Part shown: positions 50,753 through 58,067 of the stretch, piece after piece
How positions within the stretch are numbered: position 1 is the first letter of the stretch
Layout of the letters: every line of letters begins with the position of its first letter
From: Enterobacter vonholyi
GTDB lineage: Bacteria > Pseudomonadota > Gammaproteobacteria > Enterobacterales > Enterobacteriaceae
Reading direction: 5' to 3'
Assembly: GCF_008364555.1 (NCBI RefSeq)
Contig: NZ_VTUC01000002.1
Coordinates: 389,627 to 453,626 of the forward strand
Length of the DNA: 64,000 nt
Translations under genes and position numbers: made by a program
Notes under the pieces: model-generated
The model's input: the letters and a program-made list of their open reading frames with translations, nothing else
Told to the model about the DNA's origin: nothing
Database searches by the model: none

Positions 50753-52045
50753 GTGTTAACTAAAACTCAAAAAAATATCATTTGGATGATTACAGAAAAA
50801 TCAATAGGCATAATTGGTCTTTTCTTTATAAACGCTTTAGTAGCTAAATACTTGGGGCCTGTAGTAATTGGGCAAATAGCAATCGCAACTGCGATTTTTC
50901 AAATTATTCAAGTTGCCGCGGTTTTTGGTAGCGATAGTATTTTCTATAAAAGAATAACCACAAACTTACTGGGCGGCATTCAATTAATGTTGCCTATATT
51001 CATATTGAGGAGTGCGGTATTTATATTTTTTGCATGTACTTGCATCATGATTTTAAATGTGCAAATGGATTTAACAGGTATGGTGTTAGTGCTGTCAATA
51101 TGTTTGGCATATTACTTTTACACAATTGATACATATACAAGCTTTAATGAGTCATTGCTGAACTCTAGAATGAATGCTCTTGCAAACGTAACCGGACTTA
51201 TTTTCGGTTTAGTAGTCAGAGCATTAATGGTTAAATATAAAGCTCCGGTTATCTTATTTGGGCTGCCTCTTATAATTATAAGCGCCACCCCTTACTTTTT
51301 GAAATTATTTATATTCCGGAAGGAATATAAAAGTAAAGTGACAATAAAATACAAAGTATTAAGAAAAAGGTTTTTTTACCTGAGTTATGCGGGTAGTATT
51401 CTCGTTATTCCTTCTGTTATTGCATCAATCTATCCGAGATTGAATTTACTTGTAATATCATTTTTGTATGGGGATCATGATGTCGGCATATATTCAGTTT
51501 CTCAAACTCTTGCTACTAGTTGGAATTTCATTTTGTTATCGTTGCTAACCTCTTGTCTACCGGCAATATTTCGAGAGAAAAACAAATCAAAAATAATCAA
51601 TCTTGGTGCAAGACTGCATTTGAATATCATTTTACTGTCAATTCCGGTAATATTTCTGATGACGTTTTTGATAAGCTATATAATCTTCTACATATATGGT
51701 GGTGAGTATAATGAATCTATAGCGCCCTGCATTTTATTATGTTTTGCAACATTATTATCTACACTTGGAATGGCTTCATCAAAAATAATTGTTAAGCTTT
51801 CTGGATATAGATTTTTGCTATATAAAACTATATTTATTTTGGTTTTTAGTTTGGTGCTTTCTTATTTTTTTTCTCTAAGGTTCGGATTGATTGGTGCTGC
51901 CTTAGCGGTTATCATTACTGAAATTTTTTCTCTAACAATTTTCAACTACTTGTTCATGCAAGGTTTTATGTTGTTAGTGCATGTCGAAATAATCAAGGTT
52001 ATTTGCGGATGCGTTCGGAAATTATTTAAAAAAAGCGTTAGATAA
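50753..52045 (+). CDS. Wzx-like oligosaccharide flippase
   Basis: A 430-residue polytopic membrane protein of the polysaccharide flippase superfamily, with about 12 hydrophobic helices; it begins TKTQKNIIWMITEKSIGIIGLF and has ITTNLLGGIQL and GLIGAALAVIITEIF motifs. GTG start after GAGG. Wzx proteins translocate undecaprenyl-linked sugar units across the inner membrane. No glycosyltransferase or polymerase gene is nearby, so it is an orphan. It could alter O-antigen traffic, or be a remnant of a larger locus. Confidence 0.75.
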   Translation: MLTKTQKNIIWMITEKSIGIIGLFFINALVAKYLGPVVIGQIAIATAIFQIIQVAAVFGSDSIFYKRITTNLLGGIQLMLPIFILRSAVFIFFACTCIMILNVQMDLTGMVLVLSICLAYYFYTIDTYTSFNESLLNSRMNALANVTGLIFGLVVRALMVKYKAPVILFGLPLIIISATPYFLKLFIFRKEYKSKVTIKYKVLRKRFFYLSYAGSILVIPSVIASIYPRLNLLVISFLYGDHDVGIYSVSQTLATSWNFILLSLLTSCLPAIFREKNKSKIINLGARLHLNIILLSIPVIFLMTFLISYIIFYIYGGEYNESIAPCILLCFATLLSTLGMASSKIIVKLSGYRFLLYKTIFILVFSLVLSYFFSLRFGLIGAALAVIITEIFSLTIFNYLFMQGFMLLVHVEIIKVICGCVRKLFKKSVR

Positions 52046-52187
52046 AGGTTAATAAAATGCAATCTTTATCTGAATGGGTTAAGATAAAAGTTTAAGTCTA
52101 AAATCTATTCTTTATAAAAGATATTAATCGTTATGTTTAATTAATTGGTAAGAAGTTTTGCAGTCCGATGGGGTTTTAAAAAAATAA

Positions 52188-52215
52188 ATATAAAGGAGTG
52201 TATACTCCTTTATAT
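52188..52215. terminator. Bidirectional hairpin at the integrase end
   Basis: Twelve-base perfect arms around GTAT (core ATAAAGGAGT / ACTCCTTTAT). U-rich tails lie on both sides, so it can end both int (minus) and the flippase (plus). It overlaps the int stop codon, and marks the likely prophage boundary. Confidence 0.8.
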
Positions 52216-53337
52216 AAATATTTTTATCCAATCTTTACCCCGATCATCATGATATCGAGCCGTTTGATTCGGTGACTTATGACCTAGCAACTTCTGAGTA
52301 TCTATCCCTTGAATCTCATATAGTCTTTCCGCTAACGAGCGTTGTTCATGGAAAGTAGCTGGCGTGCCATCCCCCCAATTTATGTCTGATTTATCACGAG
52401 CCTTACTGAAGTTCATTGTTATTGTGTTCGACTTTACCTGGGCACCTCGTTCTGCCATTGAGGTTGCCCGAAAAAAGTGGATTAGGTATGGACTCACTGC
52501 ATAGTCACGGCAACGTGCAACTACATCCCTCAAACTCCAGTCAATCGCGTTAAGCCTTAGGGATAGAGGGAGCGCTAGCTTGCTCCCTGTTTTCTCCTGA
52601 ACGACATGCAGATGGTCATCCCAAATATCGCAAAACTTCATGTTGGAAATATCCCCAAGGCGTTGACCAGTAACGAGAGCCAATAGCATTGCATTGCCCA
52701 TGTATTGATGTTGGGCATCAGCTATCGCGAAAATCTTTTGCCATTCGTCGAGGTTTAGACGTTGTCGGGTAACTCGCCGGCGCGGTTGTTTTGTAGCAAG
52801 AGCCGGGTTATAACCCGGCGGTACCTCGCCATAATGTTGGGCTTCCTTGAAAACATCGATTAAAACAGAGCGGATTACCTGGGCCATCCTTGGTTGACCT
52901 TCTGCAACATAGGACTCCAGTATCTGGGCAACATCCCGAACATCGACGGATGAAATCAATTTCATTCCCACGCTCTCACGAAGTAGGGCTACTGGTTTAG
53001 CCTTTTGCTTATGAGTGTTCGGCTTGATATCACCGTTCTCCAGTCTTTCATCCTGAATTTTCCAATAACGATCTAACCACGTATTTGTTGTTATCGCCTT
53101 TCCTTTGCTGGAGGCGATCTTGTCGCTTATAGCCAAAACCTGCCTGGTGCGCTGTTCAGCTAGTCGCTCATTGGCTTCGATTGCTATTGCTGTTGCTTCG
53201 GCCTCGTTAGTTCCAAGACTATGAAACTTACCTGTAACGGGATGCTTATACCGCCAGTAGATTTTATTTACCTTACGACTGTAGAGTGGATAAAGATTAG
53301 GTATCTTAACGTTGTTTTTACGTGGTCGGGCAGCCAT
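52210..53337 (-). CDS. int: Prophage tyrosine-recombinase integrase
   Basis: Catalyses site-specific integration and excision. 375 residues with an N-terminal arm-binding region (RPRKNNVKIPNLYP), a core-binding SAM-like domain (from TNTWLDRYW) and a catalytic domain with Arg in TGQRLGDISN, Lys in EKTGSKLALP, the HEQRS box and Tyr in QTARYHDDRG; HKSPNQ contains the second His. Similar integrases occur in Enterobacteriaceae prophages. Its start overlaps xis by 20 bases, as in lambda. Confidence 0.95.
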   Translation of the reverse strand: MAARPRKNNVKIPNLYPLYSRKVNKIYWRYKHPVTGKFHSLGTNEAEATAIAIEANERLAEQRTRQVLAISDKIASSKGKAITTNTWLDRYWKIQDERLENGDIKPNTHKQKAKPVALLRESVGMKLISSVDVRDVAQILESYVAEGQPRMAQVIRSVLIDVFKEAQHYGEVPPGYNPALATKQPRRRVTRQRLNLDEWQKIFAIADAQHQYMGNAMLLALVTGQRLGDISNMKFCDIWDDHLHVVQEKTGSKLALPLSLRLNAIDWSLRDVVARCRDYAVSPYLIHFFRATSMAERGAQVKSNTITMNFSKARDKSDINWGDGTPATFHEQRSLAERLYEIQGIDTQKLLGHKSPNQTARYHDDRGKDWIKIFI

Positions 53338-53563
53338 CAGACAGTATCCTTTGAAGCATAGGAGAATCAGATTTTTTAATAACGGGCTGGGTTAAATTAC
53401 CTGTAATCTCGGCATCTTCTCTTACCCGCCAGTATCTTCCTTCTTTGGTGGCCGGGGGAGTGAACATGCTCTCTTTAGCGTATCGGCGTAAAGTATTCAG
53501 GCTTGGAGGGTTACTCCGGTATTTTTCCGCAGCCCATTCTTCTAAAGTCAGCATTTGAAGCAT
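53318..53563 (-). CDS. xis: Excisionase (Xis family)
   Basis: A small winged-helix DNA-bending protein for excision. I start at 53563 (MLQMLTLEEWAAEKY, 81 residues) because GAGGT lies seven bases before this ATG; an upstream Met at 53587 is less likely. The recognition helix NPPSLNTLRRYAKESMFTPP has the MerR/Xis pattern. It overlaps int by 20 bases. Confidence 0.8.
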   Translation of the reverse strand: MLQMLTLEEWAAEKYRSNPPSLNTLRRYAKESMFTPPATKEGRYWRVREDAEITGNLTQPVIKKSDSPMLQRILSDGCPTT

Positions 53564-53615
53564 GTGATTTACCTCATAATGGCCCATATTCGGGCCATAT
53601 TCTGAAATTAAAAAA

Positions 53616-56099
53616 TCAGTGTTCAGTCAGACGCTGCCAGATTGCTGACACGTATTTGACCTGGTGAAGCGCATCCGAAATAGCCTTGTGAGGTTCTCCA
53701 TCAAATAGGATTTCATAGCGAGGCTCGCAGCCAACGGCTTTACCCAACTCGACAACAGTTCTTACATCCCGGTTATTCCAGAACTTCCATGGGCAGGTGA
53801 TCCCCGTTCGGTCATAAGATGCCTCAAGCAGGACATTGTCATAAGTGGCACCATTCCCCCAGACCTGTACAGAATCAGGACCGTTATCCGCATTCTCGGC
53901 TATAAACTCATTTAGCTGCAGTAAGGCATCATCGAGCGGAATAGCATCATCTATCACTAATTCTGAACGAGCTTCAGGCGACGCTTTAAGCCAGAAGATT
54001 ATGGTAGATGCTTCAGGAACCCCGCCGCTGGCCATGGAAGATTCCAGGCTAATCACTTTGTAAAACTCCGAACCGGTATTACCTGTAGATGGATCAAAGA
54101 ACACGGCTCCGATAGATACGACTGGTGAATCAGCCTTTTTGCCAAAAGCTTCAATGTCGATCATAAGGTGTGTATAGAGCATTTCAGGCTCGGTATGATT
54201 ATGATGACCGGAATCATTATTTATGGCAGTTGTGCTGCTATAACTTTCAGTCGCGCTTGCGCTTGAGATAGTTTCTTCCGTGCCTTCTGATAACGCATCA
54301 CCGTTCAGGGTTTCATCATTGCCAGTTTCTTCCATCTGCACATTATCAACGTACTCCGCCGCGGTATTTTGTCGGTCGATTACAGCGTTGCTGGTGGCCA
54401 GCCCTTCAATAGAAAAAAGACCATTACCAACTTTTTCGAGAACCGGTAGCGTGCCGCCGTCGACTTGTGCCCCTTCATTCTGGCCGCCAGTTTCAAAAGC
54501 AGAATCAGTCACTACCTCGTTTGTCCAGCTCACTTCAGGGTTATGGCGCGCAGCCGCAAGAGTTTCGTCTGATGGAGCAGAATGATCGCTTTCAGTCAGG
54601 TTTGCGTTAATGAATCCGCTGAGACGTGACGGATACAGGTAATGCTCCGGGTGAGCGCTACGGATAAGTGCAAAGATAGCCGCACGCGAGTAATCCAAAA
54701 CTCCCGGGGTTGCACGAAGGGCTTTAGACCATTCCTTGAACGGACTTTCTTTTTTACTAACAATCTCTTTTGCACGACGGAAAACACCACCAGGGATATC
54801 GTAAATGTTGAAATCCATTGGTAGCGTTGCCAGTGCAATCTCTAAATCGAGAGTGTCAAGATCATGTTTAAGGTCAGGGTTTCTGTCAGTCTTGTTGCCT
54901 CCGCCAGCATTCGTACCGCTTTCAGTACGCTGTATTTCTGCAACGCGATTGCCTTTGGCCCATTCTTTTACCAGCAGGCCGCGGTCAATGTAATCAGTCG
55001 CCGCCCAGATTCTGGTGAATCGGAGAACCAAAGCGAGTTCGTGACGCTTTTCCTGGTTGAACACTTTGCGAATGGCGTCGGTATAGCGCCATAGGTCTTT
55101 GGTGTCGTAACCTTTAACCTGTTCGCAGTTTTCTGCCGCCAGCAGCAGGTTCTGGACATAGCTGTTGTCAGTGTCCATCTCCAGCGCGCTGATACCTTCG
55201 TATTCTTCGCGGCTTAAGTGGTGGCGCAGTTCGTCGGCGGTGAACTGGGCGAGTACCTGCTTGCGGAAGGGCATGCGAACGACTGGATAACGTGTGGTTT
55301 CATCATCATTCTCGTCAATCTGGATACCGTTATCAGGTTCAAGACCCTGATTTGCTATAACACCGGTGTCGCTGGTGCTTTCAGATTTCACATGGGTAAA
55401 TTTGCCGCTGCGCCAGGCTTCCACTAATTGGTTGCGATCGCTGGCATCTGCTTTAGCCCAGTCAGCCATGAATGCAGCGATATTTTCAGTTTCGTGTGCT
55501 TCATCTGGCGCGAAAACCAGCTTAATCGCCTGAACAAGTTTCCACTCAGCGTTCAGGCTGAGTTCGGCAACTTCAGGGATGTCGCTCTTCGCCAGCAGCA
55601 GGTTCTTAAGATAGGTGTTGCCTTCATCCAGTGACATTTCGCTGGCAGCCAGCTGCTGCTCTTTTGTGATGTGTGATTGATACTTGTCGCTGGTCAGGTG
55701 AACGGCAAAACGTACTGATGGAGTGCGGTTTTCAAGCGGGACACTCTCGACGGTTGTTTCAACTGTACTGGTCGCTTCCGGAGCGGCAGTGTTGTTGTCC
55801 ACGGCTCCAGTAGACTCAGCACCAGCCTTTGGCAGCCAGGTGCGTCCATCGTCCTGGAGTTCGTAGCGTTTGCACCAGGTGTAATCCACTGTGCATTCTT
55901 CAGGCAGGTCGTCATAAACCGGAAAATCGGTACGTACAGGCTTGCTATAATCCTTGCCCCGGCCGGTTTCAATACCAGCATCTTCCAGCTCAACATCCAG
56001 CTGCAAATTGGCTCGTGCTTCTGATTTAGCCGTGAACCAGATAACGGCATCTTCTTTGCCGGATTTCTGCGTTGCCTTGATTAAATGAAAGAATTCCAT
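53616..56099 (-). CDS. RecE-like exodeoxyribonuclease VIII with C-terminal DEDDh exonuclease domain
   Basis: 827 residues. Residues 1-90 resemble the RecE N-terminus (MEFFHLIKATQKSGKEDA). Two related segments of about 110 residues follow (about 126-236 and 271-388), each with an acidic helical LLLA core. Then a linker and, from residue 642, a DnaQ-like domain with all ligands: D648 and E650 (MIDIEAFG), D754 (GATYDN), H804 and D809 (PHKAISDAL), a DEDDh set. So the typical RecE 5'-3' nuclease appears replaced by a 3'-5' DnaQ-type one. No RecT or Bet is visible nearby. It is the main gene of the leftward early operon. Confidence 0.82.
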   Translation of the reverse strand: MEFFHLIKATQKSGKEDAVIWFTAKSEARANLQLDVELEDAGIETGRGKDYSKPVRTDFPVYDDLPEECTVDYTWCKRYELQDDGRTWLPKAGAESTGAVDNNTAAPEATSTVETTVESVPLENRTPSVRFAVHLTSDKYQSHITKEQQLAASEMSLDEGNTYLKNLLLAKSDIPEVAELSLNAEWKLVQAIKLVFAPDEAHETENIAAFMADWAKADASDRNQLVEAWRSGKFTHVKSESTSDTGVIANQGLEPDNGIQIDENDDETTRYPVVRMPFRKQVLAQFTADELRHHLSREEYEGISALEMDTDNSYVQNLLLAAENCEQVKGYDTKDLWRYTDAIRKVFNQEKRHELALVLRFTRIWAATDYIDRGLLVKEWAKGNRVAEIQRTESGTNAGGGNKTDRNPDLKHDLDTLDLEIALATLPMDFNIYDIPGGVFRRAKEIVSKKESPFKEWSKALRATPGVLDYSRAAIFALIRSAHPEHYLYPSRLSGFINANLTESDHSAPSDETLAAARHNPEVSWTNEVVTDSAFETGGQNEGAQVDGGTLPVLEKVGNGLFSIEGLATSNAVIDRQNTAAEYVDNVQMEETGNDETLNGDALSEGTEETISSASATESYSSTTAINNDSGHHNHTEPEMLYTHLMIDIEAFGKKADSPVVSIGAVFFDPSTGNTGSEFYKVISLESSMASGGVPEASTIIFWLKASPEARSELVIDDAIPLDDALLQLNEFIAENADNGPDSVQVWGNGATYDNVLLEASYDRTGITCPWKFWNNRDVRTVVELGKAVGCEPRYEILFDGEPHKAISDALHQVKYVSAIWQRLTEH

Positions 56100-56162
56100 A
56101 TCGGGTCCTTAATTTTGGTTGTAAGATACCCGCAGCTAGTGATTGCCGCCTTGGGTAGTGGT

Positions 56163-56277
56163 CATTGGTCGAAACTCGATTCCGGTAAGCTTTGGTCGGC
56201 TGACCGGGTACTTAACCCGCCTTGCGCGGGTTTTGTGCTTTAAGGGGCTGGTAGCAGCCATTGGTCACAACTCGATT
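56163..56277. repeat. 19-base direct repeat in the leftward operon
   Basis: CATTGGTCRMAACTCGATT occurs at 56163-56181 and 56259-56277 (two mismatches), 96 bases apart, straddling a CCCGC-TTG-CGCGGG type stem. The spacer holds a hairpin near 56216-56233 with a T-run on the + strand. Function unknown. Confidence 0.6.
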
Positions 56278-56458
56278 AAAATTTGAAAGCTGGCTGATGG
56301 TCGTCAGCTGATTTGTACGGGTAACACTCTCCTTTAACGTGCTGCTCTTTGGCAGCTGAATTACAACCAGCTTCTGTTTGGTAAACACCAAGCATGATGT
56401 CTGAGCATTCCCCGGTGAGGGCACAGACGGTAACGATCAGGGCAAAGAACGAGCTCAT
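56276..56458 (-). CDS. DUF1482-like small phage protein
   Basis: 60 residues, beginning MSSFFALIVTVCALTGECSD, then cysteine-rich segments (GCNSAAKEQ, GECYPYKS). The pattern matches DUF1482 proteins found in the leftward operon of Rac- and Gifsy-like prophages; function unknown. It starts by an ATGA overlap with the upstream small gene. A longer overlapping frame at 56212-56424 is a shadow. Confidence 0.7.
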   Translation of the reverse strand: MSSFFALIVTVCALTGECSDIMLGVYQTEAGCNSAAKEQHVKGECYPYKSADDHQPAFKF

Positions 56459-56577
56459 GCTTTAAGCTCTGGATTGCCTTTCTGTGCCAGTAAGTAGCAA
56501 AGCTTACGAACCAGAACTTCAAACAAATTTAAGCGAACGGCTTGGCAGCCAGCTTTTTTGCGTGCGAAATCGATCAT
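56455..56577 (-). CDS. 40-residue early phage protein (function unknown)
   Basis: MIDFARKKAGCQAVRLNLFE... then a basic tail, 40 residues. The start at 56577 has an AGGAG site six bases upstream; a frame opening at 56652 has none. It overlaps the DUF1482 gene by four bases and is the first gene after PL, the place of kil-like peptides in lambdoid phages, so it could be Kil-like, but I see no decisive homology. Confidence 0.6.
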   Translation of the reverse strand: MIDFARKKAGCQAVRLNLFEVLVRKLCYLLAQKGNPELKA

Positions 56578-56883
56578 GGTTAACTCCTGTGTGCCTTTAA
56601 GGCCAAACTGGCGGAACGGTAAACCTGCTGCGCGATTGTCTTTCCATCTCATCCGGTGTTTAGTATGTCGCCGGCAGCTACTTCATGGGCGTCCTGCTTG
56701 TTCGCTCTGTTTACCCTTATCGCCGGGTAGGCGGAACGTTTACTGATTACTGCTGTTAAGTTTTGATAACGCTAATTGTTATTTAAACCTAACAAATCGT
56801 CAAGTATAAATTTCGCAAAACCTAACATAAGGGGGCGGAAAACGCAAAAAGGCCGCTGTTGGAGCGGCCTATGAGGGTGAAAA
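56578..56883 (-). promoter_or_regulatory. PL region with operators and repressor terminator
   Basis: No gene in these 306 bases. On the minus strand TTGACG (56803-56798) starts a PL-like promoter. The word CCTAACA (56788-56794 and 56821-56827), preceded by AAA both times, lies once within and once upstream of it, 33 bases apart. GGCCGCT/AGCGGCC (56851-56869) followed by T5 on the minus strand ends the repressor gene. The operator assignment is supported by the same word at PR. Confidence 0.7.
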
Positions 56884-57303
56884 TTATTTGATGTCGAGGT
56901 TTTTGAGGATCTGCAGGATTTCTTCTTTGCTTTTGGTTTTTATGAGGTCATTGAACGTTTGATCATAGTCCTTGACCTTGTCCCGCAAATTGATGATGTG
57001 TTGTTCTTTCTCTGCATTAGGAAGCTTGTCGAAGAGCTCTAAAAGCTGATGCTGCTGTGGGGATAACAATCTGTAGGATTCGGCTGGTGGTGGTTCATAC
57101 CCCTCATCACCCTTAATAATCCAGCCCGGCTCTACGTTCAGTGCTGCAGCTAGTTTGAATAGGTTATCGCCTCTCGGTGAGGTTTCATCACGTTCCCACT
57201 GAGAGATTGTGACATGGGCAACCCCAGCCTGTTTACCTAGGCTGCGCTGGGTATATTTCAAGGCAGAGCGTCGCTCTTTTATACGCTGACCGATCGTTTT
57301 CAT
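56884..57303 (-). CDS. Short CI-type repressor without peptidase domain
   Basis: 139 residues. The N-terminus is an XRE helix-turn-helix (YTQRSLGKQAGVAHVTISQW), the rest a helical, charged tail. There is no S24 autoprotease domain and so no Ala-Gly cleavage site or Ser/Lys dyad: RecA-stimulated self-cleavage is not possible. It resembles RacR and the Gifsy repressors (GfoR, GtgR), which are displaced by LexA-controlled antirepressors. It is divergent from a DicC-like Cro. Confidence 0.85.
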   Translation of the reverse strand: MKTIGQRIKERRSALKYTQRSLGKQAGVAHVTISQWERDETSPRGDNLFKLAAALNVEPGWIIKGDEGYEPPPAESYRLLSPQQHQLLELFDKLPNAEKEQHIINLRDKVKDYDQTFNDLIKTKSKEEILQILKNLDIK

Positions 57304-57310
57304 AGTTCGG

Positions 57311-57362
57311 AAATCCTAACGCGCATTGACTCTTGTTTCCTTAACATATAAAGTTAGGAAAA
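57311..57362 (+). promoter_or_regulatory. PR/PRM region with repressor operators
   Basis: PR: TTGACT (57326-57331) and TATAAAGT (57347-57354). The word TCCTAAC occurs at 57314-57320; TTTCCTTAAC and GTTAGGAAA form a dyad across the -10 (57336-57361). The same CCTAAC word marks PL. These are the likely repressor/Cro operators. Confidence 0.75.
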
Positions 57363-57380
57363 CTTACCAAGGAGAACCCA

Positions 57381-57593
57381 ATGAAAACCGAAGATGTAAT
57401 AAAACACTTTGGGAAAAAAGCCAATGTAGCGAGAGCTCTCAACATCGCTCGATCCTCTGTCAGTGAATGGGGTGAGTTGGTCCCTGAACGACGAGCCGCG
57501 CGACTAGAAAAGATAACGGGTGGTGCATTGAAGTACGACTCAGTTTTGTATGAGCACAAAGATAACCCAAAAGATTCAAAGGAGTCTGAGTGA
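57381..57593 (+). CDS. Cro-like protein (DicC type)
   Basis: 70-residue small HTH protein: MKTEDVIKHFGKKANVARALNIARSS... with the recognition helix ARSSVSEWGELVPE, as in DicC/YdaS-type Cro. It is transcribed from PR, divergent from the repressor. A GGAG site lies upstream. It ends with an ATGA-type overlap with the next gene. Confidence 0.85.
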   Translation: MKTEDVIKHFGKKANVARALNIARSSVSEWGELVPERRAARLEKITGGALKYDSVLYEHKDNPKDSKESE

Positions 57594-58045
57594 TGGAAAT
57601 CAAAAAACTAGCATGTGAGCTGGAGTCCTGGGCTCAGGAAAAGGGATGGAAGACGGTCACGCAGCTTATAACCCCGCATCACTTTGGCGATCTGCTTCAG
57701 CCATTGGATAACGTGACGGACCCTGACGAGTACGCGCGGCGCTTGCACAACAACAAGCAAATTATTCAGCGTGCATTCCGCAACAATACGCCTAACTACC
57801 TGAAACAGGCGGAAGTCCTGAGCTATGCCATCCGCACAGCCATTGATAACGAGCTGAAGCAGAAAGACTGCATGCTCTACCGGGCCGCCAAGGTTAACAA
57901 AGAGTGTATCGAAGCCACCAACGCGGTATTCACTGGGAAACCGCAACCGGTAATCCGCCGCGAGACTCTGGAAGCTATCGACGCGCTGGCGCAGCTGGTC
58001 GGCGTCAAAGTGAAGCTGGTTTCTACTTCTTCAAACGTAGCCTAG
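57593..58045 (+). CDS. YdaT-family protein in the CII position
   Basis: About 150 residues. Start at ATG 57593 (MEIKKLACELESW), overlapping the Cro gene stop; a second frame start three bases earlier also fits. It has a helical, HTH-like N-terminus and resembles the 'toxin YdaT'/CII-type proteins at this place in Rac-like phages. In Rac, YdaST inhibits division when racR is lost. Whether it activates lysogeny or is toxic here is unknown. Confidence 0.7.
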   Translation: MEIKKLACELESWAQEKGWKTVTQLITPHHFGDLLQPLDNVTDPDEYARRLHNNKQIIQRAFRNNTPNYLKQAEVLSYAIRTAIDNELKQKDCMLYRAAKVNKECIEATNAVFTGKPQPVIRRETLEAIDALAQLVGVKVKLVSTSSNVA

Positions 58046-58067
58046 TTCAGCTGTATCGAGGTGTTCT

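Larger units (their letters stand above)
48050..52187. other. AT-rich accessory island between icd and the prophage integrase
   Basis: From just after the icd terminator the sequence becomes conspicuously AT-rich, with heavy use of AAA, TTA and ATA codons, unlike the GC-rich core to the left and the prophage to the right. It holds an OMP gene, two regulators, two tiny membrane proteins and a flippase. No recombinase lies inside it. It may be an old insertion at icd, or cargo between the att site and int. H-NS silencing is likely but inferred. Confidence 0.7.

Noticed and set aside
52141..52187. Possible attL core near the int end
   Set aside because: No matching repeat was found elsewhere in the window, and the right prophage end is not included, so it cannot be supported.
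56212..56424. 70-codon minus-strand frame
   Set aside because: It overlaps the DUF1482-like gene in another frame, and that gene has coupling and family support.
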